This document shows, one piece after another, positions 36,483-45,663 of a stretch of DNA of 64,000 bases (the stretch's first letter is position 1; each line of letters starts with the position of its first letter). Location: NCBI RefSeq assembly GCF_036046055.1, contig NZ_CP107939.1, positions 3,782,001 to 3,846,000 of the forward strand, read 5' to 3'. The notes under the pieces were generated by a model. That model had not been told where the DNA came from, ran no database searches, and saw nothing but the letters and a program-made list of their open reading frames with translations. The translations under genes were made by a program, and so were the position numbers. The DNA is from Nocardia sp. NBC_00403. Lineage in GTDB: Bacteria; Actinomycetota; Actinomycetes; Mycobacteriales; Mycobacteriaceae.

Positions 36483-37019
36483 TTACGGGCGGGTGCCGGT
36501 AGACCAGATGGGCGTGGTCTCCACCCGTGACAGCCGCCAGCCCTCGCCGGTGCGGACCGCGTCGAAACGGTAGATCTCGCCGAGGGTGTACTGCGGCTGC
36601 GGTGGGGTCTTCGCATCGGTGGGTGCGGGGGCGAAGGTGGCGATGAGGTTGGCTCGGACGCCTGCGGTCTCGCCCTCGAGGTCGATCATCACATTGCTGA
36701 TGAAGTGCTGAATCCGCTTGCCGTCGGAGTGGTTTCGGCTGGCCTGCGCGATCAGCGCGTCCCGGCCTTCGGCCTTGCCGCCGGGAGTCTTCGCGGTGGC
36801 CTCGGTGGTGTAGATCCCGCGGAAGTCGTCGAAGCGGCCCTCGTCCAGGGCTCGGCCCAGTTGGTCGACCAGGGCGGTGATCTGGTTGCGGTCCACCAGT
36901 TCTCGCAGCTCACGCTGTGTCGGCTTGTCGTCGGTTGCCGTGGCTTTCGTCGTGCAGGCGGCGGCGAGCACGGCCAGCGGAAGGGCGGCAACGGCCAAGG
37001 CGATACGGATCTTGTTCAT
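36483..37019 (-). CDS. SnoaL-like (NTF2 fold) lipoprotein
   Basis: A 178-residue exported protein with signal peptide and lipobox LAAAC near residue 22. The mature part has the SnoaL/NTF2-like pattern (ITALVDQLGRALDEGRFDDF, GIYTTEATAKTPGGKAEGRDALI, RIQHFISNVMI). These domains bind small ligands or act as isomerases. It is divergent from a MarR gene with paired operators between them, so it is probably MarR-regulated. It lies in the island that separates hisH from hisA. Confidence 0.8.
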   Translation of the reverse strand: MNKIRIALAVAALPLAVLAAACTTKATATDDKPTQRELRELVDRNQITALVDQLGRALDEGRFDDFRGIYTTEATAKTPGGKAEGRDALIAQASRNHSDGKRIQHFISNVMIDLEGETAGVRANLIATFAPAPTDAKTPPQPQYTLGEIYRFDAVRTGEGWRLSRVETTPIWSTGTRP

Positions 37020-37043
37020 GGGTGGAACCTTTCGAAATATATG

Positions 37044-37072
37044 TTGGTATGTCCAATGTTGGTGGCGCCAAC
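37044..37072. promoter_or_regulatory. Two TTGG-N5-CCAA sites, candidate MarR operators
   Basis: TTGG-TATGT-CCAA (37044-37056) and TTGG-TGGCG-CCAA (37059-37071) have identical architecture, with centres 15 bp apart. They lie between the lipoprotein gene and the divergent marR gene. Confidence 0.55.
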
Positions 37073-37107
37073 GTTATCAGGTCGTGGGTGCAACCAACAA
37101 GTGTTGC

Positions 37108-37113
37108 TAGATT
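37108..37113 (+). promoter_or_regulatory. -10 box of the leaderless marR promoter
   Basis: TAGATT is followed by six bases and ATG 37120, with no ribosome site. Confidence 0.5.
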
Positions 37114-37119
37114 GGCCGG

Positions 37120-37572
37120 ATGGACATCGCTCACGAAGGTGCACCGCGCAGGCTGCGCGCCCTCCCGACCAGGCTGGTCAACCAGGTGGCCATCGTGGCC
37201 GACCGGGCGGCCGAGCGGGCCTTGGAAACCACGGGATCGCGCCGCCACCACTACGCCCTGCTCGTCGCCCTGCGGGAATTCGGCCCGGCCAGTCAGGCCG
37301 ATCTGGGCAGACGGACCCGCATTGATCGCAGCGACATCGTCGCCGCGCTCAACGACCTGGCCGAGCGTGGATTCGTCGAGCGCAGCCCGGATCCCGCCGA
37401 CCGCCGCCGGAATACAGTCACCCTCACCGCAGCGGGCGCTCGTCATCTTGCGGAGCTGGATCAGCGACTCGACGGTGCCCAGGATGAACTCCTCGCCGCT
37501 CTTTCGAGCCCAGAGCGTGCTGAGTTGGTCCGTCTGCTGACCAAGATCCTCGACGATCACGCGCGCGGGTGA
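37120..37572 (+). CDS. MarR-family transcriptional regulator
   Basis: A 150-residue winged-helix regulator: SQADLGRRTRIDRSDIVAAL for the recognition region, then the wing FVERSPDPADRRRNTVTLTAAG, the MarR hallmark. A leaderless start is supported by TAGATT. It probably represses itself and the divergent SnoaL lipoprotein through the TTGG-N5-CCAA sites. Confidence 0.9.
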   Translation: MDIAHEGAPRRLRALPTRLVNQVAIVADRAAERALETTGSRRHHYALLVALREFGPASQADLGRRTRIDRSDIVAALNDLAERGFVERSPDPADRRRNTVTLTAAGARHLAELDQRLDGAQDELLAALSSPERAELVRLLTKILDDHARG

Positions 37573-37779
37573 GCACAATCGCCGGCATCTTCCCCTCCGG
37601 TGTCCGCGCTTCGAGGTGCTGCGATGCGAGTCCGGCGGATGCGGGCGCGAGCTCACCAGGCAACATTCTGTGCGCGACTGTGGTCGCGCAGGTTTGCCGG
37701 GGCAGCACTGAGGGGAGGCCGGTGCTACTGAAACACTGTGGGGGAGAGGGTGTTTCGCATACGCCGCTGATCGGTCCGG

Positions 37780-39063
37780 TTAGCGCTTCGCGGAGTGGCC
37801 TTGGAACCGGGCCCGGTCGGCAGCCTCGAGCCCCGCTTCCCATCCCTCGGCACTGCGGATCGTGATGCCACGGCTGCGCACCGCGGGATAGAGGGTGTCG
37901 AAAGCCTCGTCCACGGTCCGCTGACGGGAGGCGAGCACCGGCAGCAGCCGTGCGGGGTTGGTGGATTCGGCGATCGTGCTCTCGTTCGCCGCCGCGAGTC
38001 GTTCACCGATCCGAGTGGCGTACGCGGTGAGGAACGCCTTGCGGAAGGCACGCGACCGCGACTCGTCGCTGCGAATGGTCTGGTTACCGGTGGCGATCAT
38101 CGCCCTGGTCGCCTGTACGAGCAGGGACGTCGTCAGCAGTTCGACGGCGTCCAGATCGCTGTCGTCGCCCACCACGGTCATGAACTCCCACGCCGCGACG
38201 AAGATCGCGCGGCAGCGGTTGGCTCGGGTGACCACCTCGACGAGCAGCGCCTTGGCTTCCACATAGGGGGTGTCCAGCCAGATCCTGCGGGCACCGGGCA
38301 GATCGGGCACAGCGGTGTCCGCACCGACGAGCACGCGGTCGAGGGCATATTTGGTCATCAGCTCCTGAGCCTTGGCCGACAGGGTCTCGGCCTCCTCGGG
38401 GAACGAGGTCGACTCCGCCTTCGCGAGCAGGCCGCGGACGCGGCCGAGCACCTTCTCGTCGACGCCGTGGTGCGTGGCCGGGTGCACATTCGCCGAGCCG
38501 GGCAACGGCCGAATCAGTTCCAACTTCGGCAGCCCGACCAGCAGCGCGAGCGCCGCCACGACAGTCGTCACCGCTTCGGTGTTGCTCAGCAGTTGACGGG
38601 TCGCCCACTGGATGAGATGCGGTTGCGCTCCCGCCCACCACGTGCGGGCCGCCAGCTCGTCGAGCTGGGCGCGCCAGGTCTCATCCACCAGCTCGGGCGC
38701 GAAAGGCGCGAGGTGGGCGGCCATCACGTCGGTGAGATAGCCGACCGCGAACTCGTCGACGCGCCGACGGGCCACCTGATGGACGTCCATCGGCAGCCAG
38801 CCGTATTGGAAGACCCGATCAACGACGCGCTGACCAGCCAGTCGCACGCCGTCCGCCAGCTCATACGTCAGCGGACCGGAGCCGGCAAGCTGTTCGATGA
38901 AGCGCTGCACCGCAACAGCATTACCTTGCGCCGACGCCACGGCCGCCGCCGTGATCGCGTCGGCGATCCGCTCTGGATCCGATGACACTGCGGTGGCGTC
39001 CAGCGCCGGACCGTCGGTACGCGCCGCCCGCCCGGTTCGGCGTCGCCGATTCTGTTTGCCCAT
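37780..39063 (-). CDS. DUF2786 family protein
   Basis: A 427-residue protein of unknown function. The DUF2786 core is EKVLGRVRGLLAKAESTSFPEEAETL followed by KAQELMTKYALD, about residues 200-245 (given as regions). Both sides carry long helical stretches conserved in actinobacteria. ATG 39063 (MGKQNRRRR, very basic) follows GGGAG; an upstream ATG at 39174 is rejected. It is convergent with marR and divergent from hisA. Confidence 0.82.
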   Translation of the reverse strand: MGKQNRRRRTGRAARTDGPALDATAVSSDPERIADAITAAAVASAQGNAVAVQRFIEQLAGSGPLTYELADGVRLAGQRVVDRVFQYGWLPMDVHQVARRRVDEFAVGYLTDVMAAHLAPFAPELVDETWRAQLDELAARTWWAGAQPHLIQWATRQLLSNTEAVTTVVAALALLVGLPKLELIRPLPGSANVHPATHHGVDEKVLGRVRGLLAKAESTSFPEEAETLSAKAQELMTKYALDRVLVGADTAVPDLPGARRIWLDTPYVEAKALLVEVVTRANRCRAIFVAAWEFMTVVGDDSDLDAVELLTTSLLVQATRAMIATGNQTIRSDESRSRAFRKAFLTAYATRIGERLAAANESTIAESTNPARLLPVLASRQRTVDEAFDTLYPAVRSRGITIRSAEGWEAGLEAADRARFQGHSAKR

Positions 39064-39270
39064 GATCGCCGCTCCCTTCTCGACGACCGGCTGTATCGAG
39101 TCGCGCGCCGCCGCTGCTGCTGGCGCGGGTGACCAGCGTTGCCATACTGCACGTGCCGTCCGATCGACGACCATCCGACACCCAGGCCGCAGCTGCGGGG
39201 AGATTGCTCGGGTGGGTGATCTCCGAGCACATATCCGCAGGCCGGAGGTGGGGGGCGCGGAGCAAGCAAC

Positions 39271-39276
39271 TAAGCT
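39271..39276 (+). promoter_or_regulatory. -10 box of the leaderless hisA promoter
   Basis: TAAGCT is followed by six bases and the hisA GTG 39283. It gives hisA-impA-hisF their own promoter now that the cluster is split. Confidence 0.5.
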
Positions 39277-39282
39277 GCTGGC

Positions 39283-40014
39283 GTGAGTCTTGTGCTGCTA
39301 CCTGCTGTCGATGTCGCCAATGGTGAGGCCGTGCGCCTCGTGCAGGGGGAGGCGGGCAGCGAAACCAACTACGGCTCGCCCCGCGATGCGGCACTGGCGT
39401 GGCAGGAAGCTGGTGCGGAGTGGGTGCATCTGGTCGATCTCGATGCGGCCTTCGGGCGTGGCTCCAACCGGGAACTGCTCGCCAAGGTGGTCGGCGAGCT
39501 CGATGTGCAGGTAGAGCTGTCCGGCGGCATCCGTGACGACGAATCGCTCGAGGCCGCACTCGGCACCGGCTGCGCCCGCGTGAACCTCGGGACTGCCGCG
39601 CTGGAGGACCCGCAGTGGTGCGCCCGCGCCCTCGCCAAGTACGGCGAGCGTATCGCCGTCGGGCTCGACGTGCGCATCATCGACGGCGAGCACCGGCTGC
39701 GCGGTCGCGGCTGGGTCAGCGACGGTGGCGACCTGTGGGAGGTGCTCGAGCGCCTGGAACGCGACGGCTGCACCCGCTATGTCGTCACCGATGTGACCAA
39801 GGACGGCACGCTCACCGGCCCCAACCTGGACTTGCTCCGCGAGGTCTGCGCCGCGACCGACGCGCCGGTCATCGCCTCGGGCGGCGTGTCGACCATCGAG
39901 GACCTGATCGCGATCTCCGAGCTGGTGCCCGAAGGTGTAGAGGGGTCGATCGTCGGCAAGGCGCTGTACGCGGGCCGCTTCACGCTGCCCGAGGCGCTGG
40001 CCGCGGTGCGCTGA
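39283..40014 (+). CDS. priA: Phosphoribosyl isomerase A (bifunctional HisA/TrpF, PriA type)
   Basis: A 243-residue TIM-barrel enzyme. [48 protein letters not shown], and [16 protein letters not shown] with the two catalytic aspartates match actinobacterial PriA, which serves both histidine (ProFAR) and tryptophan (PRA) synthesis. No separate trpF is seen in the trp cluster, consistent with this. GTG start, leaderless promoter. Confidence 0.93.
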   Translation: MSLVLLPAVDVANGEAVRLVQGEAGSETNYGSPRDAALAWQEAGAEWVHLVDLDAAFGRGSNRELLAKVVGELDVQVELSGGIRDDESLEAALGTGCARVNLGTAALEDPQWCARALAKYGERIAVGLDVRIIDGEHRLRGRGWVSDGGDLWEVLERLERDGCTRYVVTDVTKDGTLTGPNLDLLREVCAATDAPVIASGGVSTIEDLIAISELVPEGVEGSIVGKALYAGRFTLPEALAAVR

Positions 40015-40026
40015 GCCTGCGACCCG

Positions 40027-40842
40027 ATGGCTGCCGCCCGCTCGAATTCCGAACTTTCGTCTCTGCTGGCTCTCGCGAGCGAGATCCTCGATGCCGCCAG
40101 TGCGCGCTTCGTCGAGGGCGTCGGCGCGCCGAGCGCGGTTGCCAAGGGCCGCAACGACTTCGCCACCGAACTCGATCTGGAGTTGGAGCGCACCATCTCG
40201 GCGCGGCTCGAGCAGCAGACCGGAATCGAGGTGCACGGTGAAGAATTCGGCGGCCCGCAGCTGACCTCCGGCACCGCATGGGTGCTCGATCCGATCGACG
40301 GCACCTTCAATTACTCCGCCGGGCATCCGCTTTCGGGCATGCTGCTCGCGCTGGTGCACGACGGCGAACCACTGCTCGGGCTGACCTGGCTGCCGGTACT
40401 CGACCGGCGGTACGCCGCCATGTCCGGCGGTCCGGTATTGCTCGATGGAAAGCCGTTGCCGCCCTTGCCGCGCGGCAAACTGGCCGAGGCGATGATCGGA
40501 TTCGGCGCGTTCAACGTGGATTCCAACGGGCGCATCCCCGGTCGCTTCCGCTTCGATCTGCTCGGCCCGCTGAGCAGGTTGTCCTCGCGGGTGCGGATGC
40601 ACGGCTCGACGGGTATCGACCTGGCGTTCACCGCGTCCGGTGTGCTGGGTGGCGCGATCGTGTTCGGGCACCATCCCTGGGACAACGCAGCGGGCGTGGC
40701 ATTGGTGCGCGCCGCGGGTGGCGTGGTGACCGATCTGGCAGGCGAGCCGTGGACCATCACCTCGGGTTCGGTGCTCGCCGCCGCGCCGGGGGTCCACGAA
40801 GAACTCCTGGACATGATCTGCACGGTCGCCGACGAAGCATGA
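40027..40842 (+). CDS. impA: Inositol-monophosphatase-family phosphatase (ImpA-like)
   Basis: A 271-residue magnesium phosphatase with GEEFGG (71-76), DPIDGTFNY (D88, D91) and [11 protein letters not shown] near residue 218, the three metal-binding motifs of the family. Between hisA and hisF, as in mycobacteria, it may act as an inositol phosphatase or as the missing histidinol-phosphate phosphatase; the sequence alone does not decide. No strong ribosome site; 12 bases separate it from hisA. Confidence 0.88.
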   Translation: MAAARSNSELSSLLALASEILDAASARFVEGVGAPSAVAKGRNDFATELDLELERTISARLEQQTGIEVHGEEFGGPQLTSGTAWVLDPIDGTFNYSAGHPLSGMLLALVHDGEPLLGLTWLPVLDRRYAAMSGGPVLLDGKPLPPLPRGKLAEAMIGFGAFNVDSNGRIPGRFRFDLLGPLSRLSSRVRMHGSTGIDLAFTASGVLGGAIVFGHHPWDNAAGVALVRAAGGVVTDLAGEPWTITSGSVLAAAPGVHEELLDMICTVADEA

Positions 40843-40882
40843 GCCGCAGCAGTACTTGCAGTTTCCGAGGAAGGGTGAGCCG

Positions 40883-41656
40883 ATGACGTTGGCCGTACGC
40901 GTGATTCCGTGTCTCGATGTCGATGCGGGCCGGGTGGTCAAGGGCGTCAATTTCGAAAACCTGCGTGATGCCGGCGATCCGGTCGAACTGGCCGCCGCCT
41001 ACGACCTCCAGGGCGCCGACGAGCTGACCTTCCTCGACGTCTCCGCATCCACGAGCGACCGCGGCACCATGATCGATGTGGTGACGCGCACTGCCGAGCA
41101 GATCTTCATCCCACTCACCGTCGGCGGTGGGGTGCGCACGGTCGAGGATGTCGACCGGCTGCTGCGCGCGGGCGCGGACAAGGTCTCGGTCAACACCGCC
41201 GCCATCGCCAGGCCGGAGGTACTGCGCGAAATGTCGGAGCGGTTCGGTTCCCAATGCATCGTGCTGTCGGTGGATGCCCGCACCGTCCCGCCGGGCCGGG
41301 CCGACACCCCGTCGGGCTGGGAGGTCACCACGCACGGCGGCAAGCGCGGCACGGGCATCGACGCTGTCGAATGGGCCGTGCGCGGCGCGGAACTCGGCGT
41401 CGGGGAGATCCTGCTCAACTCGATGGACGCCGACGGCACCAAAGCGGGCTTCGACCTGCCCATGATCCGCGCGGTGCGCGCCGCGGTGACGGTGCCGGTG
41501 ATCGCCAGCGGGGGAGCCGGCGCGATCGAGCACTTTGCCCCGGCCGTGCACGCGGGCGCCGATGCGGTGCTGGCCGCCAGCGTATTCCACTTCGGTGACC
41601 TCACCATCCCACAGGTCAAACGCGCCATGCGGACCGAGGGCATCGTCGTCAGGTAG
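40883..41656 (+). CDS. hisF: Imidazole glycerol phosphate synthase, cyclase subunit
   Basis: A 257-residue TIM-barrel partner of His[21 protein letters not shown] near the N-terminus contains the catalytic Asp, with [24 protein letters not shown], and the second catalytic Asp in [19 protein letters not shown] 40883 follows GAGGAAGGG. The usual next gene, hisI, is separated by a kinase gene. Confidence 0.97.
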   Translation: MTLAVRVIPCLDVDAGRVVKGVNFENLRDAGDPVELAAAYDLQGADELTFLDVSASTSDRGTMIDVVTRTAEQIFIPLTVGGGVRTVEDVDRLLRAGADKVSVNTAAIARPEVLREMSERFGSQCIVLSVDARTVPPGRADTPSGWEVTTHGGKRGTGIDAVEWAVRGAELGVGEILLNSMDADGTKAGFDLPMIRAVRAAVTVPVIASGGAGAIEHFAPAVHAGADAVLAASVFHFGDLTIPQVKRAMRTEGIVVR

Positions 41657-41735
41657 GTTTTGCCGACCTGGCTACGGGCAATGCCTCGAGCTAGGGTTTT
41701 GCTGCTCGATCAAGGTCTGCGATCGGAGGAACGGC

Positions 41736-43199
41736 GTGCTGGGTGAAGGTGAGCTGTTCGCTGGATACCGCATCGAACGCCTGCTCGGCCAGGGCGGCAT
41801 GGGGTCGGTGTATCTGGCCGGGCATCCGCGGTTGCCGCGCTCGATGGCCTTGAAGCTGCTCAACCCGGAGTTGTTCAGCGACAACGAGATCAGGGCCCGG
41901 TTCGAACGCGAAGCAGATCTGGTCGCCCAGCTGGACCATCCGAATATCGTCACTGTGTTCGATCGCGGTGTCGAGGACGAGCAGCTGTGGATCTCCATGC
42001 AGTACGTCGACGGCATCGACGCCTCGACGATCGATCGGAGCAAGCTGCCGCCGACGCGGGCGGCCCAGATCGTTGCCGAAACCGCGAAGGCATTGGATTT
42101 CGCGCACGGCAGTGGAGTCCTGCACCGTGATGTGAAGCCGGCCAATATTCTGCTCGCCCGCGCGACCGGCGGTCAGGAGCGGGTATTTCTCACCGACTTC
42201 GGCATCGCCCGGTTGCGCGACGACGCCGGTCATCTGACATTGACCGGAACCTTCACCGCCACTTTGGCTTACGCCGCACCCGAGCAGCTGACCGGTGCCC
42301 CGATGGACGGCCGCGCGGACCAGTACGCGCTGGCCTGCACGCTGCACTGGCTGCTGACCGGCGTGGCGCCGTTCGAAGCGCCGAGCCCGCCCGCGGTGAT
42401 CCAGGGCCACCTCCAAGTCCCGCCGCCCCGCGTCACCGCACGGCGCGCCGATCTGCCGGCGGCATTGGACGAGGTGCTGATCCGGGCCCTCGGCAAGCGC
42501 CCCACCGACCGCTACGGCTCCTGCACCGAGTTCGCGGAGGCGGTGTACCGAGCACTGCATATGTCGGCCCCCCACGCGATGCCCGTAACAGGTCGGCCCG
42601 GCCCGGCTGCGACCGCAGCGCCGATCCCCGAACACCCGCCCGCGCAGCAGCATGCGCACCTGAATCCGCAGTCCTACCCGAGCCCACAGTCTTCTCAGGG
42701 CTCGCAGCCTTATCCGAGCATGCAGCCCTACCCGAGCCAGCAGGGCTCCCCAGGCGCGCAACCGCACCTGAATCCGCAGCCCTACCAGGGCTCGCATCCT
42801 CATCCGAGCGTGCAGCCCTATGCGAGCCCGCAGTCCTCCCGCGGCTCGCAGCCCTATCCGAGCGTGCAGCCTTATCCGAGCCCGCAGTCTTCGCAGGGCT
42901 CCCAGCCCTATCCGAGCATGCAGTCCGCTCAGATCTCGCAGCCTCATCCGCAGCCCTACCAGGGCTCACAGCCCCACCCGAGCCCCCAGCTTCCCCTGAA
43001 TCCGCACAACCCAGGTCCGCAGCCTCAGGCCGCGCCCGGATACCCCACTCCCACCGGGCAACCCGCTGGTTTCTCGGCGAGCCCGCCGCCATATGGCCAC
43101 CAGACAGCGCCCGGCTCCGGTTCGGGGGGAACGGTATTGGTCGTTCTCGGCATTGTGGCACTGATCGTCGTCATAATCGTCGTTGCTCTCCTTGTCTGA
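41736..43199 (+). CDS. Transmembrane serine/threonine protein kinase with repetitive Pro/Gln/Ser linker
   Basis: A 487-residue kinase between hisF and hisI. Glycine loop LLGQGGMGSVYLAG, ATP lysine K40, HRDVKPAN (H130-D132), DFG at 154-156, and APEQLTG mark an active Hanks-type kinase. After the catalytic domain (to about 275) comes a repetitive linker, about 302-448, rich in SQPYPS-like units. One transmembrane helix (VLVVLGIVALIVVIIVVALL) ends the protein, so there is no extracellular sensor. GTG 41736 follows GGAGGAACG. It may sense through partners or the membrane. Confidence 0.9.
   Translation: MLGEGELFAGYRIERLLGQGGMGSVYLAGHPRLPRSMALKLLNPELFSDNEIRARFEREADLVAQLDHPNIVTVFDRGVEDEQLWISMQYVDGIDASTIDRSKLPPTRAAQIVAETAKALDFAHGSGVLHRDVKPANILLARATGGQERVFLTDFGIARLRDDAGHLTLTGTFTATLAYAAPEQLTGAPMDGRADQYALACTLHWLLTGVAPFEAPSPPAVIQGHLQVPPPRVTARRADLPAALDEVLIRALGKRPTDRYGSCTEFAEAVYRALHMSAPHAMPVTGRPGPAATAAPIPEHPPAQQHAHLNPQSYPSPQSSQGSQPYPSMQPYPSQQGSPGAQPHLNPQPYQGSHPHPSVQPYASPQSSRGSQPYPSVQPYPSPQSSQGSQPYPSMQSAQISQPHPQPYQGSQPHPSPQLPLNPHNPGPQPQAAPGYPTPTGQPAGFSASPPPYGHQTAPGSGSGGTVLVVLGIVALIVVIIVVALLV
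42670..42990 (+). repeat. In-frame degenerate repeats in the kinase linker
   Basis: Tandem imperfect copies of DNA encoding units such as SQPYPS and QSSQGS, each flanked by CAG and CCG codons. They are in frame throughout, so copy number can change without breaking the kinase. Confidence 0.7.
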
Positions 43200-43400
43200 G
43201 ACATCGACGACCTCGACGAGGGCCGTGTGCGCTATCGGGCGGCGCGGGGGACCTACCGGAAAACCCCTGAGCGCCGCACTCGACGCGCCGGACGGTGTCG
43301 CCGAGGCGCTGCGCCGTAACTCGTCTGTCTCAGCCGGATAGTGCCGGTAAAGCCTCGGCCCACAGCGCAGGCGCGTGCCGAGCAATGGACCCTGCCCCTG

Positions 43401-43406
43401 TATAAC
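43401..43406 (+). promoter_or_regulatory. -10 box of the leaderless hisI promoter
   Basis: TATAAC is followed by six bases and ATG 43413 with no ribosome site. Confidence 0.45.
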
Positions 43407-43412
43407 GGTGGC

Positions 43413-43760
43413 ATGACTCTCGACCCTGCCATTGCCACCCGGCTCAAGCGCAATGACGCGGGCCTCGTGTCCGCGGTCGCGCAGGAGCGCGGCAGCGGCA
43501 ATGTGCTGATGGTCGCCTGGATGGACGACGAAGCCCTGGCCAGGACGCTGGAAACGCGCAAGGCGACCTACTATTCGCGCTCGCGTCAGCAGTACTGGGT
43601 CAAAGGCGAGACCTCCGGCCACACCCAGTACGTCCACGAGGTCCGCCTCGACTGCGACGGCGACACCATTCTGCTGGTCGTCGACCAGGAGGGCGCGGCC
43701 TGTCACACCGGCACGCACACCTGCTTCGACTCCGACGTGCTGCTCGCCGATAAGTCCTGA
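43413..43760 (+). CDS. hisI: Phosphoribosyl-AMP cyclohydrolase
   Basis: A 115-residue monofunctional HisI. Signatures: [31 protein letters not shown], magnesium site DCDGD (D80, D82, D84), and zinc cysteines C81, C97 (AACHTG) and C104. The HisE (pyrophosphohydrolase) domain is absent, as in other actinobacteria. The start is set by the -10 box; the longer upstream frame is not used. Confidence 0.95.
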   Translation: MTLDPAIATRLKRNDAGLVSAVAQERGSGNVLMVAWMDDEALARTLETRKATYYSRSRQQYWVKGETSGHTQYVHEVRLDCDGDTILLVVDQEGAACHTGTHTCFDSDVLLADKS

Positions 43761-43831
43761 GTCGCCACACGTCGGGAACACGGCACGGACTGTCCGCGTC
43801 CGCTCTCGGGCAGATCGGCAGGCGGCCGGTG

Positions 43832-44341
43832 CTACGGCGTCGGCGGCTGCTCGGTTCGGTCCTCGGTGGGGGGCGAAACGTCACCGTGACTCAATGCATC
43901 GGCCAGCTGTGTCGACAGCACTTCGCTGAGGTCGGCCAGCTGTGCTGTCTGATGCGGATCGAGACCATCGAACACCAGCCGGCGCACGGCATCCTGATAG
44001 CCGGGAGCTGCCTCGACCACCTTCGAATAGCCGGTGTCTGTGAGAACGGCCTGCACGCCGCGTCGCCCGGTGGTCGCTGACCGCTCGGCCCAGCCCATCC
44101 GCTCCATCTTCGACACGACATGCGACAGTCGCGATAGCGATGCATTTGCCTTGTGGGCCAGATCACTCATCTGCAATCGGTGGCCGGGTTCTTCGGACAG
44201 CAGGGTGAGCACCCAGAATTCGAAGTGCGTGATCCCGGACTCGCGCTGCAGCTGGGTGTCCAACGCGCCTGGTAGGCGGGTCATGAGCGCCACGATCGCA
44301 CGCCAAGCTCGCTGTTCGACGGGATCGAGCCACTTCGTCAC
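43832..44341 (-). CDS. MarR-family transcriptional regulator
   Basis: A 169-residue regulator: ESGITHFEFWVLTLLSEEP, SDLAHKANASLSRLSHVVSKMERMG, then the wing RSATTGRRGVQAVLTDTG. GTG 44341 was chosen because GAAGG precedes it; the frame is open further upstream. There is no adjacent enzyme target. The intergenic region to the minus-strand membrane gene holds no obvious palindrome. Confidence 0.87.
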   Translation of the reverse strand: MTKWLDPVEQRAWRAIVALMTRLPGALDTQLQRESGITHFEFWVLTLLSEEPGHRLQMSDLAHKANASLSRLSHVVSKMERMGWAERSATTGRRGVQAVLTDTGYSKVVEAAPGYQDAVRRLVFDGLDPHQTAQLADLSEVLSTQLADALSHGDVSPPTEDRTEQPPTP

Positions 44342-44518
44342 TGGTTGCCTTCTTTCGAGCCAAGTGACGTGTTTTGTTAGTGAGTCTAGCGATTTATTGA
44401 AAGTCATATTCACAGTCACTCGCGACAATGAGTTTGCCACGACTTCGCTCGACCGTCATGAAGTTGCTGCGTGACGTGAGGTCACTCACATGCCATCGTG
44501 GCGTGTCGGTGTCGTTTC

Positions 44519-45097
44519 CTAGGTGAGCTTCGGTGACACGGGCGCGGTGGACTGGGACGGCGGAGTCGACGTCACCGGCTCAGCGGGATGCTTGCGCCGC
44601 CATCCGCGCCGGACGACGACGAACACCACGAGCAGGAAGACGACCAGTGCGACGATGGCGCCGACCAATGACGCGCCTCGGAAGGCGGGCGCATCGACAT
44701 CGAGAATTCGCTGCCCGGCGTGGGCGGCGCTGTTGCCGCCGAGCACGATGCTCAGCGTCATGAGATTCGGGATCGCGGCGATCACCGCGAGCCCGCCTGC
44801 CGCGCCCGCGATCACCTTGCCCGCGCGGCGACGCCACACGAGTGCTGCCAGCAACATCAGGAAAAGCGGTATGGCAGTGAACAATCCACCATAGACGAGA
44901 CCCCAGCCGATGCCCTTGCTGAAACTGCCGCTCACCAGCTCCGCGATGCGCTGGGCCCACCACCGTGGGATGAAGGCGGCAAGGATGAAGTAGGCGACGA
45001 CCAGCACGGCGATGACCGCCAGGCCGCCGAGAATCCTCGTGCGCCACGTGGCCAGCGTGGATTTCTGCCCGTCCGGCCGAACCTCGCTCGAAGTCAT
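44519..45097 (-). CDS. Membrane protein of unknown function
   Basis: A 192-residue protein with about four transmembrane helices (LAVIAVLVVAYFILAAFI, VYGGLFTAIPLFLMLLAALV, VIAGAAGGLAVIAAIPNLM, SLVGAIVALVVFLLVVFVVV) and a Ser/Pro-rich cytoplasmic tail. Relatives are annotated in actinobacteria only as permease-like. ATG 45097. A 20-bp palindrome lies 53 bp upstream and may control it. Confidence 0.75.
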   Translation of the reverse strand: MTSSEVRPDGQKSTLATWRTRILGGLAVIAVLVVAYFILAAFIPRWWAQRIAELVSGSFSKGIGWGLVYGGLFTAIPLFLMLLAALVWRRRAGKVIAGAAGGLAVIAAIPNLMTLSIVLGGNSAAHAGQRILDVDAPAFRGASLVGAIVALVVFLLVVFVVVRRGWRRKHPAEPVTSTPPSQSTAPVSPKLT

Positions 45098-45150
45098 GAA
45101 TTCAGCGTAGGCCGGGCCATCTGCGGTGACGTGATCATCGACTCGGCGTT

Positions 45151-45170
45151 TTCGAGACGGTCGTCTCGAA
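45151..45170. promoter_or_regulatory. 20-bp palindrome, candidate TetR-type operator
   Basis: Arms TTCGAGACG and CGTCTCGAA are separated by GT. The loop is too short for an RNA hairpin, so a dimeric protein site is likelier. It is upstream of the minus-strand membrane gene and just downstream of the peroxiredoxin gene. Confidence 0.5.
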
Positions 45171-45188
45171 TATTCGGCGTCGGTCGGC

Positions 45189-45650
45189 TTACTGGACGCG
45201 TTCGCGTAGGAACTTCAACGCCTCGTCGGCATGCACATCGGCCCGAAACTCACCGGTGATGACCTTGCGGACGGTGCGATCAGGGTCGATGACGAAGGTG
45301 TGCCGCTTCACCGGCGAGAGCTTGCCGAGCAGGCTGCGCTTGACGCCGAACTGCGCGGCGACAGTGCCCTCGACATCCGAGAGCAGGGGATAGCCGAGAT
45401 TCTGCTTGGTCGCGAATCCGGCCTGGGTGTCGACGTTGTCGGCACTGATGCCTACCGGCGCGGCGCCCGCCGCGGCGAATTCGGCGGCAAGATCGCGGAA
45501 GTGGCAGGCCTCGGCCGTGCAGATCGGAGTATTGGCGGCGGGATAGAAGAACAGCACCACGGGGCCGTCCGCGAGCAAGGCGTCGAGCGAACGTGGTGTG
45601 CCGGATTGATCTGGGAGCTCGAACTGCGGTGCGAGCTGGCCTATCTTCAT
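45189..45650 (-). CDS. bcp: Peroxiredoxin, BCP/PrxQ type
   Basis: A 153-residue thiol peroxidase. The peroxidatic site FYPAANTPICTAEACHFRD contains C44 and the resolving C49, the PrxQ spacing of five residues. VGISADNVDTQAGFATKQNL and HTFVIDPDRTVRKV complete the family pattern. It detoxifies hydroperoxides using thioredoxin. In M. tuberculosis bcpB also precedes trpE. The start ATG 45650 is leaderless by the -10 box. Confidence 0.92.
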   Translation of the reverse strand: MKIGQLAPQFELPDQSGTPRSLDALLADGPVVLFFYPAANTPICTAEACHFRDLAAEFAAAGAAPVGISADNVDTQAGFATKQNLGYPLLSDVEGTVAAQFGVKRSLLGKLSPVKRHTFVIDPDRTVRKVITGEFRADVHADEALKFLRERVQ

Positions 45651-45657
45651 ATCGGCG

Positions 45658-45663
45658 ACAGTA
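45658..45663 (-). promoter_or_regulatory. -10 box of the leaderless bcp promoter
   Basis: On the minus strand TACTGT is followed by seven bases and the bcp ATG, with no ribosome site. Confidence 0.5.
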
